A stretch of DNA of 64,000 nucleotides from Anthopleura xanthogrammica (Eukaryota; Cnidaria; Anthozoa; Actiniaria; Actiniidae). The stretch is from positions 16,953,357-17,017,356 of the forward strand of contig OZ025207.1 of assembly GCA_964019055.1 (NCBI GenBank), read 5' to 3'. How positions within the stretch are numbered: position 1 is the stretch's first letter; each line of letters begins with the position of its first letter. This document shows positions 1 through 10,315 of this stretch, one piece after another. The notes under the pieces were generated by a model that was not told the DNA's origin, did no database searches, and saw nothing but the letters and a program-made list of their open reading frames with translations. The translations under genes were made by a program, and so were the position numbers.

Positions 1-3000
1 TTGAAAATTCCAGGTGATAGATTAGCATTGTTCCTTAACAGCAGCAAATGGTTGGGAGTCAACGGTTGCTGGTCCATTGGATCATCACTGATCGATGTCA
101 ATGGTCTACTGTTCAGAATGGCTTGCACTTCGGTTAGGACTGTCCTCAGCATTTCGTCAGATATGAGTTGTTCTCTTATCAAGGCTCTAACGATCTTGCG
201 AATCGACCGTATAACACGTTCCCATATTCCACCCATGTGGGAAGCTGCTGGTGGGTTGAAGTGCCAGATGATGTTCTCTTGCACCAGGAAATTGTTAATT
301 TGAGCTTGATTCTGGGCTTGTAACGATTCGCGTAGTTCTTTCTCTCCTGCGCGGAAATTGGTACCATTATCACTGTACACGACCTTTGGTTTACCTCTCA
401 GATTTACGAAGCGTCGAAATGCATTTATAAAGGAGTCAGTGTCCAACGATTCTGCTACTTCAATGTGCACTGCTCTTGTTGTCAGGCAGGTGAATAGACA
501 TCCATAGCGCTTCACCTGTGCGCGTCTTTGTCGTACATAGAGTGGACCAAAGTAATCTATCCCAATATATGTGAATGGTGGATCGTCCGGAATTAGCCTT
601 TCTCGTGGAAGATTCGCCATTTGTTGTTCACCTCGTACAGCATTCAGGCGTTTGCAAACAAAGCACATACCAATCACTTTGCGCACAGTCGATTTTCCCT
701 TGATTATCCAGTAGACATCACGTAGATTTGACAGCACATAAGCCTCTCCGAGATGACCAACATCTTGATGACAATTTCGTATGATCAAGTTTGTGACATA
801 GCAATCACTTGGCAGGATAATTTGATGTTTCGCCTCGTAACTCAAGGGTGCGTTCTCAAGTCTTCCACCAACTCTTAGAACTCCGTCATCGTCTAGTACT
901 GGATTCAACTTGTGTAGTGAAGTACTTGATTTTAGATGTTTCACCTTGGCTCTGGCTGGGCGACCTGTGTCTGCTAGCTTTGCGTCTTTGAGGCAATTTA
1001 TCACTTCTGGGAAGTATTTCTTCTGTACATACTTTATGATCAACATTTCTGCAACTTGAAAATCTTCTACCTCTAGTTCGCTTGTTTCGCTTGACTTGTC
1101 TTTGCTCATTAGCCAACGTTTGAATTTCAATAACCACGCAACAGCCCTTTTTAACTTGTTCCAGGAAGAATAGTGATTTATCAATTTGTGGATCTTGTCT
1201 GCATCCGGGTTAGAAGCTGCTTGGCTGTAACACTGATTTCCTTTAACTTCTGGGTCGTCCTCAGGAACATCCTCTAACTGTATTCTGTTCGGTTCTGTAG
1301 GCCAATCGTCTTTGTTATTTTTCAGGAATCCTGGACCAGTTATCCATCTGTTTTCTTTGGACATTTGCTCAACTGTAAGTCCTCTACTTGCGTCATCTGC
1401 TGGATTAAGATCTGTAGGAACGTATCTCCACTGATGAGGTCCAGTGGTGTCGTGGATAACTGTCAGTCTATTGGCAACAAAGGTGTGAAATCTCCTTGAC
1501 GTGTTTCTGATGTACTGCAGGACTGATGTTGAATCTGTCCAGAAGGTCGAGGTTTCAAGATTCATTTCCAATTCTTGCTTCAACATCTTGTCTATGTTGA
1601 CGGCCAGTACTGCTGCAGACAATTCCAGCCGGGGAACTGTCATTGGTCTTATGTGAGCCAAACGTGATTTGCCCATGAGGAATGAACAATGAACTTGGTT
1701 GTCCTCATTCGTCAATCTCAGGTAGGAAACAGCTCCATAAGCAAATTGAGACGCATCAGCGAAATTGTGAATTTCAGCGGATTTTATCTTTCCAAAGGAA
1801 TCTGGTTTCACACATCGTTTCACAGTTGACTGAGCAAGTTTGGGCAATTGGCCTTTCCACTTTTCCCACTGCTGACTTTCCTTCTCTCCGATAGGATCAT
1901 CCCATCCAATTTGGCTCTTGCAAAGATGTTGGAGAAGTCTTTTGGCTGGCAGAACCATAGGCACTAAGAATCCAAGTGGGTCGTACACAGAACTCGCAAT
2001 GGATAAGATTCCTCTACGTGTGACGGGTTTCTCCTTTTCTTTAACATTGAATGTGAATTCGTCTGTTTGCATGTCCCATCTGAGACCTAATGTTCTTTCC
2101 ACCGGTAGTCTTTCTTTGTCCAAATCCAGGTCTAAAATGGTTGACGCTCTCTCTGTTTCAGGAATGGACTCAATAACTTCAGGAACATTGCACAGCCACT
2201 TGGTTAGTCTAAAACCTCCCTTCGACAACAACTGTATAAGCTGTTTCACTAGCTGGCTTGCTTCTTCAGATGATTTCACTGACTTTAGGTAGTCATCAAC
2301 GTAAAAGTTTCTTTTTACTGTGTTCACGACATTTTCTGGAAAACAGTTCTTGTTATCCTCAGCAGTCTTCTGTAAGGCGTAACTGGCACAGGCTGGTGAT
2401 GAAGTGGCACCAAAGAGATGTACTTCCATGCGATGGTCCACGGCATCTTGATTCAAATCGTTGTTTGGCCACCACAGAAATCTGAATGCGTCGTAATCGC
2501 TTGGTGAAACTCTTACTTGGTGAAACATACACTCGATGTCAGCAGCTAATGCAACTGTCTCTTGTCTGAATCTAGTCAACACTCCAACGATAGAACTCGT
2601 TAAATCAGGACCACTCAGCAATTGATCATTTAAGGACGTACCTTTGAATTTTGCAGCACAGTCAAAGACTACTCTTGTCTTCTTTGGTTTATTTGGATTG
2701 AAGACTGGATGGTGTGGCAAGTACCACAATGGTTTACCTTTCACCTCTATTTCACTGGATAGTACTTGTCTCGCGTGTCCTTTATCTATATAGTCTTGAA
2801 CTGTAGCCCTATATTTATCACACAGTTCCTCGTCATTAAGCAGTCTTTTCTTGAGCATCTTTAAGCGCTGTTCTGCTAATGATCGATTGTTTGGCAGGTA
2901 AGGAATCTCTTGTTTCCATGGTAATCCAATCTGATAACGGTTTTCAACTAACCTTGCAGTAGTTTCCATCGTTGCCAAGGCTTGCTTGTCCTCTAACGAC

Positions 3001-3134
3001 ATAGTAGGATTTGAATCTAACAATGTTCCACCTTGATAATCATTCTTCCAAAATTGCTCCACTTGCTGTCGCAAATGATCATCAGCTTCTTGACTTTCCT
3101 CTAGACGGATGAAATTCGTGCTGTATCGACGATC
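1..3134 (-). CDS. BEL/Pao Pol: reverse transcriptase, RNase H, integrase (partial)
   Basis: Open in the gag-pro frame from the codon after the TAA at 3135-3137 to the window edge. The reverse transcriptase catalytic motif YVDD is encoded at 2292-2303. The integrase has a DDE triad: Asp at 555-557 (context [11 protein letters not shown]), Asp at 369-371 (YSDNGTNF) and Glu at 219-221 (GGIWERV), giving D-x61-D-x49-E. A zinc-binding HHCC-type region precedes it. The product would copy the RNA and insert the cDNA. The C-terminus lies beyond position 1. I read no internal stop, so enzymatic function may be intact. Confidence 0.88.
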
Positions 3135-5522
3135 TTAGTGGTTCACCTTTTCTGTAGGTCCCAGCAAAGTCCAACCCAATGGAGAACGGATTGCATATGG
3201 ATCACCATGGTTACCACGCCTCTCTTCTAACACCCAGAACGCTTCAGGGACATCTGCTCCTATAATAATTTCAATCTTTTTTGTAGCAATGTTAAACAAC
3301 TTGACGTCACTAAGATGTGGCCATTCCTTTAGGTCATCACAGGTAGGGATACTATGACTTGACACATTAACATTGTCAACTGTCAACAGCTTGCCAATTT
3401 CTATCTTGTCAGCTCCATCTAAGCTTTGAACGGTCAGACTAGTCTCTTGGCCAATTTTTGGACTGTCTCTCTTCTCTTGAGTAGTAAGGAAAAATCTCTT
3501 TGCCTTTCCTTGAACTCCAACTTGAGATGCCAACTCTTTACTACAAAGTGACACATCAGATCCGTTGTCAAGGAGGGCATACGTACTTACAGACTTCTGT
3601 AGACCTTGAACTCTAACGGGAACTACTCTGAGACACACCTTTCCTCCTTTGATTGACACATTGTACGACTGTTTATTTTGAGACGTATCATCTTGACTTA
3701 CGTTTGCCTCTGATTCAGCACTTTCGGCTTTGTTGACTTGGTCTACCTTTGTTTCTGCTTTGTGGGGTGGATGCAGCAATGTGTGATGTCGTCTCGTACA
3801 ACCTTCTACTTCACAAGATTTTTTCTCCAGGCAACCCAATGCAATGTGTCCAGGTCTGAAGCAGTTGTTACACAGGTTCGATGCTCTCATGATCTTCACA
3901 CGTTCCTCGAATGACATCTTGCTGAATTTCTGACATCCTTTTAGTGAGTGGGATTCGCCACACGCTTGACAGACGTTGCGTCTCGTAGCCGAATACTCAC
4001 GATTATTGGTGGGAAACTCGCGCTTGACAGAACCTCGTGTGCTAAGCGTAGTCGCTCGTAGCTGTGACTGTGTTATTGCAATTGACTTTGGCTTGACTCT
4101 TGTGCTGGGTTTGGATTCATGCACGGAATCAATGATGCTTCCAAATACTGGATTGTTAACAGCTCTTGCCTTTGTCTTGACGAATTCAGCAATATGACGA
4201 ATATTCAACTTTTGACCGGACTGATGAATATTGTCTGCTATTTCAATAAACCTCATTCGTAGATGATATGGCAATCTTTGCACGACTCTTCTCAAGTTAT
4301 CTGCACTGTTTACTTCGTCGAGGTATCCAACAGACTCTAGAATATTCTGGCAATCTTTGAGCTCGTCAGAAAATTTCAACAATCCAGCACGATCATTGGT
4401 CTTCAGCACAGGTCCATTCGTTAGTTTGGTTACATACTTTGAAGCTATGGTGTACGGGTGACCAAATCTTTCTTTCAGTATTTTTCGGGCTGCTTGGTAC
4501 CCCAGTAACGGATCCATCACTGCACAGCACTTAATGGTCTTTCTGGCTTCTCCTGAAGTATATTGAAGTAGATACATCAGCTTCTCACTCTCGTCGTTTA
4601 CGTTACGCTCGATATTGTTCTCAAAGGATCTGATAAAACTCCAGTACTCAAGCGGGTCTCCATCAAATGTCGGAAGATCTGGCTTTGGCAATGCAAATCC
4701 TTGTCTAATCGTAGAGGCCAGTTTATCAAATATTTTTTCTGCTGCTGCTCCTGTTGATAGCGAGCTTCTGTCTTCTTGATCGTTGATCTGCTCCTTTTTC
4801 GTTGGATACTGAAAGGGTGGGGCATCTGCGTTTAGACCAAATTCAGTTTGCTTCGCTTCTCCAACCTCAGAGGTTGGTCTCCATTTCAAGTACGACCTTT
4901 CACTCCATCCTTCTCTTTCTTCTTCTCCATCCTGGAATATCTGAGCTTGCAAATCAGCTTGTTCGACTTGATACTTAGCATCAAGGAACTGGCGTTGTAA
5001 CTTCATTTCTTCTTCCTGTCTCAAGAAATCTTGCTTACACTTCAACTGCTGTAGCTTTAAACGTGCCAAGGCTTGCTTTGCTTTTACCTTCTTAGCAGCC
5101 ATGCTTGATGTTACACTCACGTTAGATCTTTGCCCAGTCCGAGAACCTATACTGCTAGCGGAATCTTCAGGCATTATTCCCTCGTTCGTGGTCATTTCGT
5201 CAAGCCAATTTCGGGTTTTGAAGTGAAAATCTAGATACTTGTATCGCTGCTCTTTGTAATACTTCTCTGCTCCATTCTGGTCTTCTATTTTATCGGCTAA
5301 TGCGTTGTAGTAATCACTGGCAACTTTCTCAAATCGTCCAAACGCTTCTTCCAACTCAACCAGTCTTTCAGATACTCCAACGGCATTTTTATCTTCCTGC
5401 AAGGCTTCAACAGCTCGGTACAATCTGGTTAACCTTGACACATGTCCTGCTCTAGAATTTCGAAGCTGTAACACGACTGGACTATCTTGTACTTGTTCTT
5501 CGCCACTCTCCATAACAGACAA
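3135..5522 (-). CDS. BEL/Pao Gag-protease polyprotein
   Basis: 795 codons starting at ATG 5522, with a second Met four codons in. The N-terminal third is charged and helical. A DUF1759-type gag core follows at roughly residues 270-420. Two CCHC-like knuckles lie near residues 517-565 (CQACGESHSLKGC, CNNCFRPGHIALGC), followed by a Cys/His linker. The retropepsin-like protease starts near residue 649 with the active-site signature LLDNGSDVS, and the flap and C-terminal part run to about residue 780. It should package the element RNA and process the polyprotein. The frame ends in TAA at 3135-3137. Translation downstream of that stop continues in the same frame into typical BEL Pol sequence, so the stop may be a nonsense mutation or a readthrough site. 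Confidence 0.9.
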   Translation of the reverse strand: MSVMESGEEQVQDSPVVLQLRNSRAGHVSRLTRLYRAVEALQEDKNAVGVSERLVELEEAFGRFEKVASDYYNALADKIEDQNGAEKYYKEQRYKYLDFHFKTRNWLDEMTTNEGIMPEDSASSIGSRTGQRSNVSVTSSMAAKKVKAKQALARLKLQQLKCKQDFLRQEEEMKLQRQFLDAKYQVEQADLQAQIFQDGEEEREGWSERSYLKWRPTSEVGEAKQTEFGLNADAPPFQYPTKKEQINDQEDRSSLSTGAAAEKIFDKLASTIRQGFALPKPDLPTFDGDPLEYWSFIRSFENNIERNVNDESEKLMYLLQYTSGEARKTIKCCAVMDPLLGYQAARKILKERFGHPYTIASKYVTKLTNGPVLKTNDRAGLLKFSDELKDCQNILESVGYLDEVNSADNLRRVVQRLPYHLRMRFIEIADNIHQSGQKLNIRHIAEFVKTKARAVNNPVFGSIIDSVHESKPSTRVKPKSIAITQSQLRATTLSTRGSVKREFPTNNREYSATRRNVCQACGESHSLKGCQKFSKMSFEERVKIMRASNLCNNCFRPGHIALGCLEKKSCEVEGCTRRHHTLLHPPHKAETKVDQVNKAESAESEANVSQDDTSQNKQSYNVSIKGGKVCLRVVPVRVQGLQKSVSTYALLDNGSDVSLCSKELASQVGVQGKAKRFFLTTQEKRDSPKIGQETSLTVQSLDGADKIEIGKLLTVDNVNVSSHSIPTCDDLKEWPHLSDVKLFNIATKKIEIIIGADVPEAFWVLEERRGNHGDPYAIRSPLGWTLLGPTEKVNH

Positions 5523-5542
5523 GAAGAATAGATCTTCAAATG

Positions 5543-5898
5543 TGTAGATTCACAGGTTCAAATACGTTTTATTTTCACATTTATTAACGACGAAAACGAT
5601 TTGCTACAATTACAATACAGAAATAAATAAGTTAATACGTTAAACGAATCGAGCAAATGGAAAAGAACAAACTACAAGGAAAAACGAAGAAAACGAATAA
5701 CTTACAAGATCTGTGTTCCACTGACGGCTGACGGACTGACGAAAACTAAACTTGAATACTAATGTTTGGGACTATATATACTGACGCTTATACGAACAAT
5801 GAAACATAATAAACAAGAAAAACTAACTCAAATATGTTGACCGAAACAATAGACAAAAAACCCGCGCACGCAACAATGAACACAAAAAGCCTGAAACA
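5543..5898 (-). repeat. Candidate 5' LTR of the BEL/Pao element
   Basis: Read on the minus strand it begins TGTTTCAGG and ends CTACA, the usual TG...CA form. It holds a TATA box (TATATATAG, about 5771-5780) and AATAAA signals near 5568-5573 and 5580-5585. The gag ATG follows after about 20 bases. The boundaries are my choice of TG/CA ends. The partner LTR is outside the window, so neither LTR identity nor the target duplication can be read. Confidence 0.6.
5771..5780 (-). promoter_or_regulatory. TATA box in BEL/Pao LTR
   Basis: The sequence GTATATATAG read on the minus strand lies inside the candidate LTR, upstream of its AATAAA signals and of the gag ATG. It is the likely core promoter element for the retrotransposon transcript. 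Confidence 0.45.
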
Positions 5899-5931
5899 AT
5901 GAATTCTACAACTTACTTAATATTCGTGATT

Positions 5932-6811
5932 ACAGATATCGAAGACCTAGAAAGAGATTTTGAACAATCTAGTGCAGAAATAAACGTTGTCGACGTTGAA
6001 GCAAGTTCCCGAGTGACCCTTATTAACTGGATTGCCTTGTTTGTGTGCTTTTGGTCTGCATACTTTTCAGTACCAGACCGAGGTATTGCTATTCTCCTTG
6101 CCTTTTTTAAAGCGATTTTTCAGGTTTTGTGTGAGCTTTCGCCAATTATTTTCTCAACTGCAGTATTGGTTTTTCCGAGTTCATTCAAACTCTTGAAAAA
6201 GTCTCTTTCTTTTAAAGATAAGCATACAAAGTATGTCGTTTGTCCAAAATGCGACACACTATACCGTTTTCAAGACTGCATTACAACAAGATTTGGTCGT
6301 GTCATTGCTAAACCATGTTCTCACATTGCTTTTCCGAATCACCGTCAATTGTTTCGCCGCAGACCTTGTGGAGCGGAAGTGCTTAAAGAGAAAATTAGCA
6401 CGATTGGATATTTGGGGACAAAGCTAGGCTCCTCTGACTCTAGACTGGAACGTTCTTCCTTTATTCTTGCAAGTTGGTGTGTCCAATATAGTGGCAGTAT
6501 TGAGACCGATTCATTTGACTTGCGCCCTGGTGTTATCGATTTCTTTCTCAAACAAACCATTACAATTGATGGCAAGCAGGAATCGTTGTGTATGGCAAAG
6601 GTTCGATGGTTTCAGCGTCATCCAGAAAGACATAGGATTGGCAGACCTCACGAAATTTGGTGCAGAAACTTGTTTGAAGTGGAAGGGCCCTGTACATTCA
6701 TTCTCATATAAAGGATACACAGCCAGTTTGTCGCTGCTTACGATATTATTGACAAAGAAAGAGTATTAATTGTTTGTCCTTTACAACGTAAATTATACGG
6801 ATGAACTTCAT
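5932..6811 (+). pseudogene. Internally deleted, frameshifted transposase-like protein
   Basis: A 3' splice acceptor (TGATTACAG) at about 5925-5933 opens an exon whose frame runs to a TAA near 6710. It encodes two hydrophobic segments, then a zinc-binding block (VCPKCDTLYRF, later CSHIAFPN and RRPCGAEVL). It then jumps directly to a C-terminal block ending RPHEIWCRNLFEVEGP. From memory of the family, common in cnidarian genomes and resembling tnp2/KDZ-type transposases, these two blocks are normally separated by a long catalytic core, so the core looks deleted. After the stop the expected C-terminus continues one frame over to about 6811 (FVAAYDIIDKERVLIVCPL). It lies immediately next to the BEL LTR. 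The family assignment is inference. Confidence 0.55.
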
Positions 6812-7429
6812 GCTGGAAAACTATATGGAGATGACCGTAAAGTATCATCCATGTTAACCAGGGAACGTTGCATGAATATTCAAAACTATCAAAAATAAAC
6901 TGTTTGAACTTTGCATCAGTAACTAGAGAGTCAAAATGAAAGTTGAATAATGAACTAATGTGATGTTTGATAAGTTTAAAATTAAATAATGAAAATAATT
7001 ATAAATGAAACTGTATATATTGCCAATAAAAAAAGATGAATGCATATGTTAAGACTGAATAAAATTGATGCTTCAAATAATGTTAATTGATATTACAGAT
7101 GTCAGCGGTTGGGGTGGGGCTAATGGGTCAGTTTTCTTATTGTCACTGGAAAAAACGCATGCACGGCTTACTCATAATTTAAATACGCCGTCCGCGTATT
7201 TCCCTGTGTGTATCAACGCATATAGCCTGGCTTTTATGACAACAAAGCAAAACAATAATTGACTGTGATCGCAACTGCAATGTCATGTGCTCGGAGAAAA
7301 ATTTGACTCATCCGTCGTATGTCGTAAAATACAAGCAAGCATCCATAATTCAGTTGAAAATTTTTGATTTGTTTTGAAATGTTTTGCAATGAATTGAAAC
7401 GGAAACCTTATATCGCGGTATACTATGGA

Positions 7430-7745
7430 GTATTGTATTTCCCCTCCCCCCTCCCCCAGGTAAATATGGGGCAAAGCCTAGTGCAAAGTTGATTTCATAT
7501 GTACCCTTCATTAGGCGATAGGGCAAATATGGGGGCAAAAACGGTCACCATATGTCCCCACTGGGTAAACGTGTCTAAACTATGGGCAAATATGTAAGAT
7601 ATTTACCCATGTGTTCAGATACATGTCAAATCAATGGCAAATGTATTACAAATTTACCCCGACCTTTGCCTGCATAGGCAAATGTATGGGCAAATATAGA
7701 GCACCATATTTGCCCAACATTTGCCAGGTGGACATATAATGACCA
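7430..7745. repeat. Dispersed GGGCAAATATG / ATTTGCCC motif cluster
   Basis: About ten copies of a GGGCAAATATG-like word, or its reverse (CATATTTGCCC, ATTTACCC), occur in both orientations within about 300 bases, separated by unequal spacers. Examples lie near 7460, 7520, 7587, 7605, 7640, 7690 and 7705. It is neither a simple tandem repeat nor a single hairpin. It may be a decayed satellite, a foldback element or a cluster of binding sites. Confidence 0.55.
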
Positions 7746-7980
7746 AATCCATTATTTCGTCAAGTGAAAAAAAAAACTATTAATAATAATAAAATAACTA
7801 AATTTTAAAATGCCCGAAGTCTATGCATCGGTTTGTCTCTAATTAAGTCTAGCGGAAAATCTTTTTACTATTTCACAGTTCTGTGAGATAATCCATTTCT
7901 GTACAAGTTCTATAGTTGTTCTTACTACTTTCTTGTCTAATACTTTGGTTAGTTCTTTCTCAAGGTCCTTGTGCTAAAAA

Positions 7981-8019
7981 ATATTATTATTATTATCATC
8001 ATCATCATCATTATTATTA

Positions 8020-8073
<54 letters not shown>
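7981..8073 (+). repeat. (ATT)n microsatellite with ATC interruptions
   Basis: Uninterrupted ATT triplets, with a short ATC run near the start, cover about 93 bases. Confidence 0.95.
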
Positions 8074-8079
<6 letters not shown>

Positions 8080-8149
8080 AGCATGCACATGAGCATTCCA
8101 TGTAATAAGCATCAGACCTCAGAAAATTAGGGACAAAGAATTAATTTTT

Positions 8150-8276
8150 GTAGATTTACCACATACATTGTGAAACATTGTGGCAGAACATGATGGTAGA
8201 GTAAGGAAAAAGCGTTATGCATTACTTCAAATGTTTTTGAAACTAGACATAATTCGAAAGAACGGCATCAAAGTTA
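8150..8276 (+). other. SRCR-array type intron sequence, left flank of element 1
   Basis: The stretch containing GATGGTAGAGTAAGG and AAGCGTTATGCATTAC resembles intron DNA of SRCR units near 28975, 34795 and 47215, where the same words occur in the same order. This places element 1 inside the SRCR array and extends the array footprint left of the first recognisable SRCR exon at 15956. Confidence 0.5.
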
Positions 8277-8280
8277 TTAA

Positions 8281-9289
8281 GAGCGGCCGTCTGTAAATAT
8301 CGCCTTACGTGTGTAAAATGAAAAAAATCAAAATTCCTGAAACTTTGTCAGAATATAGGTTTTGGGGGACTATTAAACAAAAAAAAGTTTAAGGTTCATT
8401 GGATTAATATTTTAGCCGCACGACGATAATTTCGATTTCATGGTTCTGAGGGGGTGTTTAGCGTGATTTTACCGTAGTAGTTTAAAAGATCGACTAAAAA
8501 TTCAGGACTTTATGGAATCAAACACTGAAAGGTTATTTGATAATACAAGATACCGGTAAACATTTCAAGGGGTTGATCTTTGATTTCCGTTACATATTTA
8601 ATATTTTTCAGATTTTTGAATATTTTCCTTTTCGGACCCTTTTTTCGTTGACACAAAAATGCTCAGTTTCGAAGGCTTATATCGCCACTGATATGTGGCC
8701 TACGGTAAACAAATTGCAATCCGGCTTTAGTCCAATTCCTCTGCTTCAGATAGATGTAATAATATTTTGGGGCCGTTCAAAATTCCGGATTTTAGAGCGC
8801 GAAACATATGTAGACCAAATGTCTAAAAACTCGCTGTCAGTTGATCGCTCAATTCGCGACGGACGAGAGAAAAAAATATTTTCGTCCGTAGAAGCATCTC
8901 CTACGAAGTTATTATCTATGTTGAAGATAAAAGGAACACATTTACTTACATTTCGTCCAGTTTATTAGTAGTTTTGCTTGTGTTTAGCAGGGATTTTATG
9001 GCAACATGACTGGAAGACCATCAAATAACTAATGAATGAAATAATCTTTCTTCCTCACATCATCCTCGTTCATCACCAGAAATCCTCAAAGTCCTCAAAA
9101 TGATCTGAATAACCCACGCCAAGGTTTATCAGAGTAAAAGAAAGGTCTTCAGTTGAGATTATGTGGCTTTTAAGGTTGAAATCGTTCAACGACCTTGATG
9201 ATTCTTTATGTCAACAGACGCTTGCGTGACACACAGGAACCCCACTCTTTGTAATACCAATATCATATACATTCTGTTGTACGACAGAA
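8281..9289 (+). repeat. Left terminal inverted repeat of element 1
   Basis: The 1009 bp matches the reverse complement of 14773-15785 with only a few differences, for example a short insertion in the right copy near 14850. A 143-codon open frame (8537-8968) is identical in both copies and is best seen as a passenger of the repeat. Low divergence implies recent insertion or homogenisation. Confidence 0.93.
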
Positions 9290-9335
9290 TAGTTTACTCT
9301 CAGTCGCAAATGAATTTTGGAAATGGATTAAGTCT

Positions 9336-10121
9336 TTAAGCTGAGCAACTGCACGAATTAACCATCCTGTTTATCAAATCTATATAAGGTGCTTTACGAC
9401 GGACTGATATTGCTGAAACATCTATATCAAAATGCTCACATATGATACGAAGGAGGGAGACACTCAATTTGTTCAAGCGGTTTTTAGCACTCAAGGTACA
9501 AAGGTTATATGAATCAAAAACTATTGGGTGTTGTAGCTGACACTCCTCTAATATGGTAGAGCGTGTTTTGGAGTACGCTTTCTGATCCTCAGCTGCTGCT
9601 CTATCTTCTGGTATCTCCTCTTGCCTCTTCTTCTGTTTGGAAGCTCTTCGAGAGAAGTAAGACTGTACTTGCTGGGGAGTTAGGAACTCACTCAAAACAA
9701 ATCTCCGATTGCCATTTTGGTCTCTAGCATAGCGCATATCTCGACTCACAGTTGTGGGATCGAGTTTATGCCCTGTCTCCTTCCCTATTTCAAACTTCTC
9801 ATTGAGGTATGACTTCTGTTGGTCGTTAAAGCGAGTATTGGCTTTTGTTGTTTTAAGTGCCCAGCCCTGAGGTAGCATATCTTCAGTATTGACGGGAATA
9901 GCAGAGCTTTCCATGACTGGTTGTATGCCAGCGCCATGCAGAAGTTTTTCTGTGTACATTATTTTTGCCTTGTCGAGGAGGCTTTCTCTCTCTAGTCTGA
10001 GCTTGCATGTACCATATTCCAAATGGTTCTCAAGGGATTGATAACGATGATAATTTTTAATACAACCCTCAACAGGACAGGTAAATAGTTTCGATGACTC
10101 CTCCTCCTCATTATCATCAAT

Positions 10122-10181
<60 letters not shown>

Positions 10182-10315
10182 GTCATCATCTTCTCTGCCG
10201 ACCGCCTTGATGGTATCTATCGCTGGCGCTTTCCCACGTCTTGATGGTGAGATGTCTACGAAATCACCGTCAGAGAAACCGGAACTGAAAGGAGTAATGC
10301 ATAACCTGCCAGACA
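9336..10315 (-). CDS. Element 1 transposase exon 6 (finger and DNA-binding tail)
   Basis: The acceptor ATTTTTAG precedes 10315, and the frame stops at 9336. After a long polyaspartate run come a finger-like block (FTCPVEGCIKNYHRYQSLE), the conserved GWALK...RFNDQQKSYLNEKF and FVLSEFLTPQQVQSYFSRR segments, and a C-terminal PYIDLINRMV segment like a SAP helix. The same order occurs in element 2. Confidence 0.78.

Larger units (their letters stand above)
1..5898 (-). mobile_element. BEL/Pao LTR retrotransposon, 3' end cut by window edge
   Basis: Read on the minus strand the order is LTR (about 5898-5543), short leader, gag with zinc knuckles, aspartic protease, reverse transcriptase, RNase H region, then DDE integrase running to position 1. 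Gag-pro-RT-integrase in one frame with a DUF1759-type gag is the BEL/Pao arrangement. No envelope-like frame is visible, but the 3' end and second LTR lie outside the window. The whole coding region is open in a single frame apart from one TAA at 3135-3137, so the copy is young or close to intact. Confidence 0.9.
6812..8150. other. Non-coding AT-rich stretch
   Basis: No convincing exon on either strand. Small open frames here are short and lack homologous motifs. It contains a motif cluster (7430-7745) and an ATT microsatellite (7981-8073), listed separately. Confidence 0.6.

Noticed and set aside
8537..8968. A 143-codon frame present identically at 8537-8968 (+) and 15098-15529 (-), looking like a duplicated gene
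   Set aside because: Both lie wholly in the terminal inverted repeats of element 1. The identity follows from the repeat, and the protein has no recognisable motif.
10118..10190. Polyaspartate run as a functional acidic domain of the transposase
   Set aside because: It is a codon-level microsatellite, absent in element 2; probably slippage.
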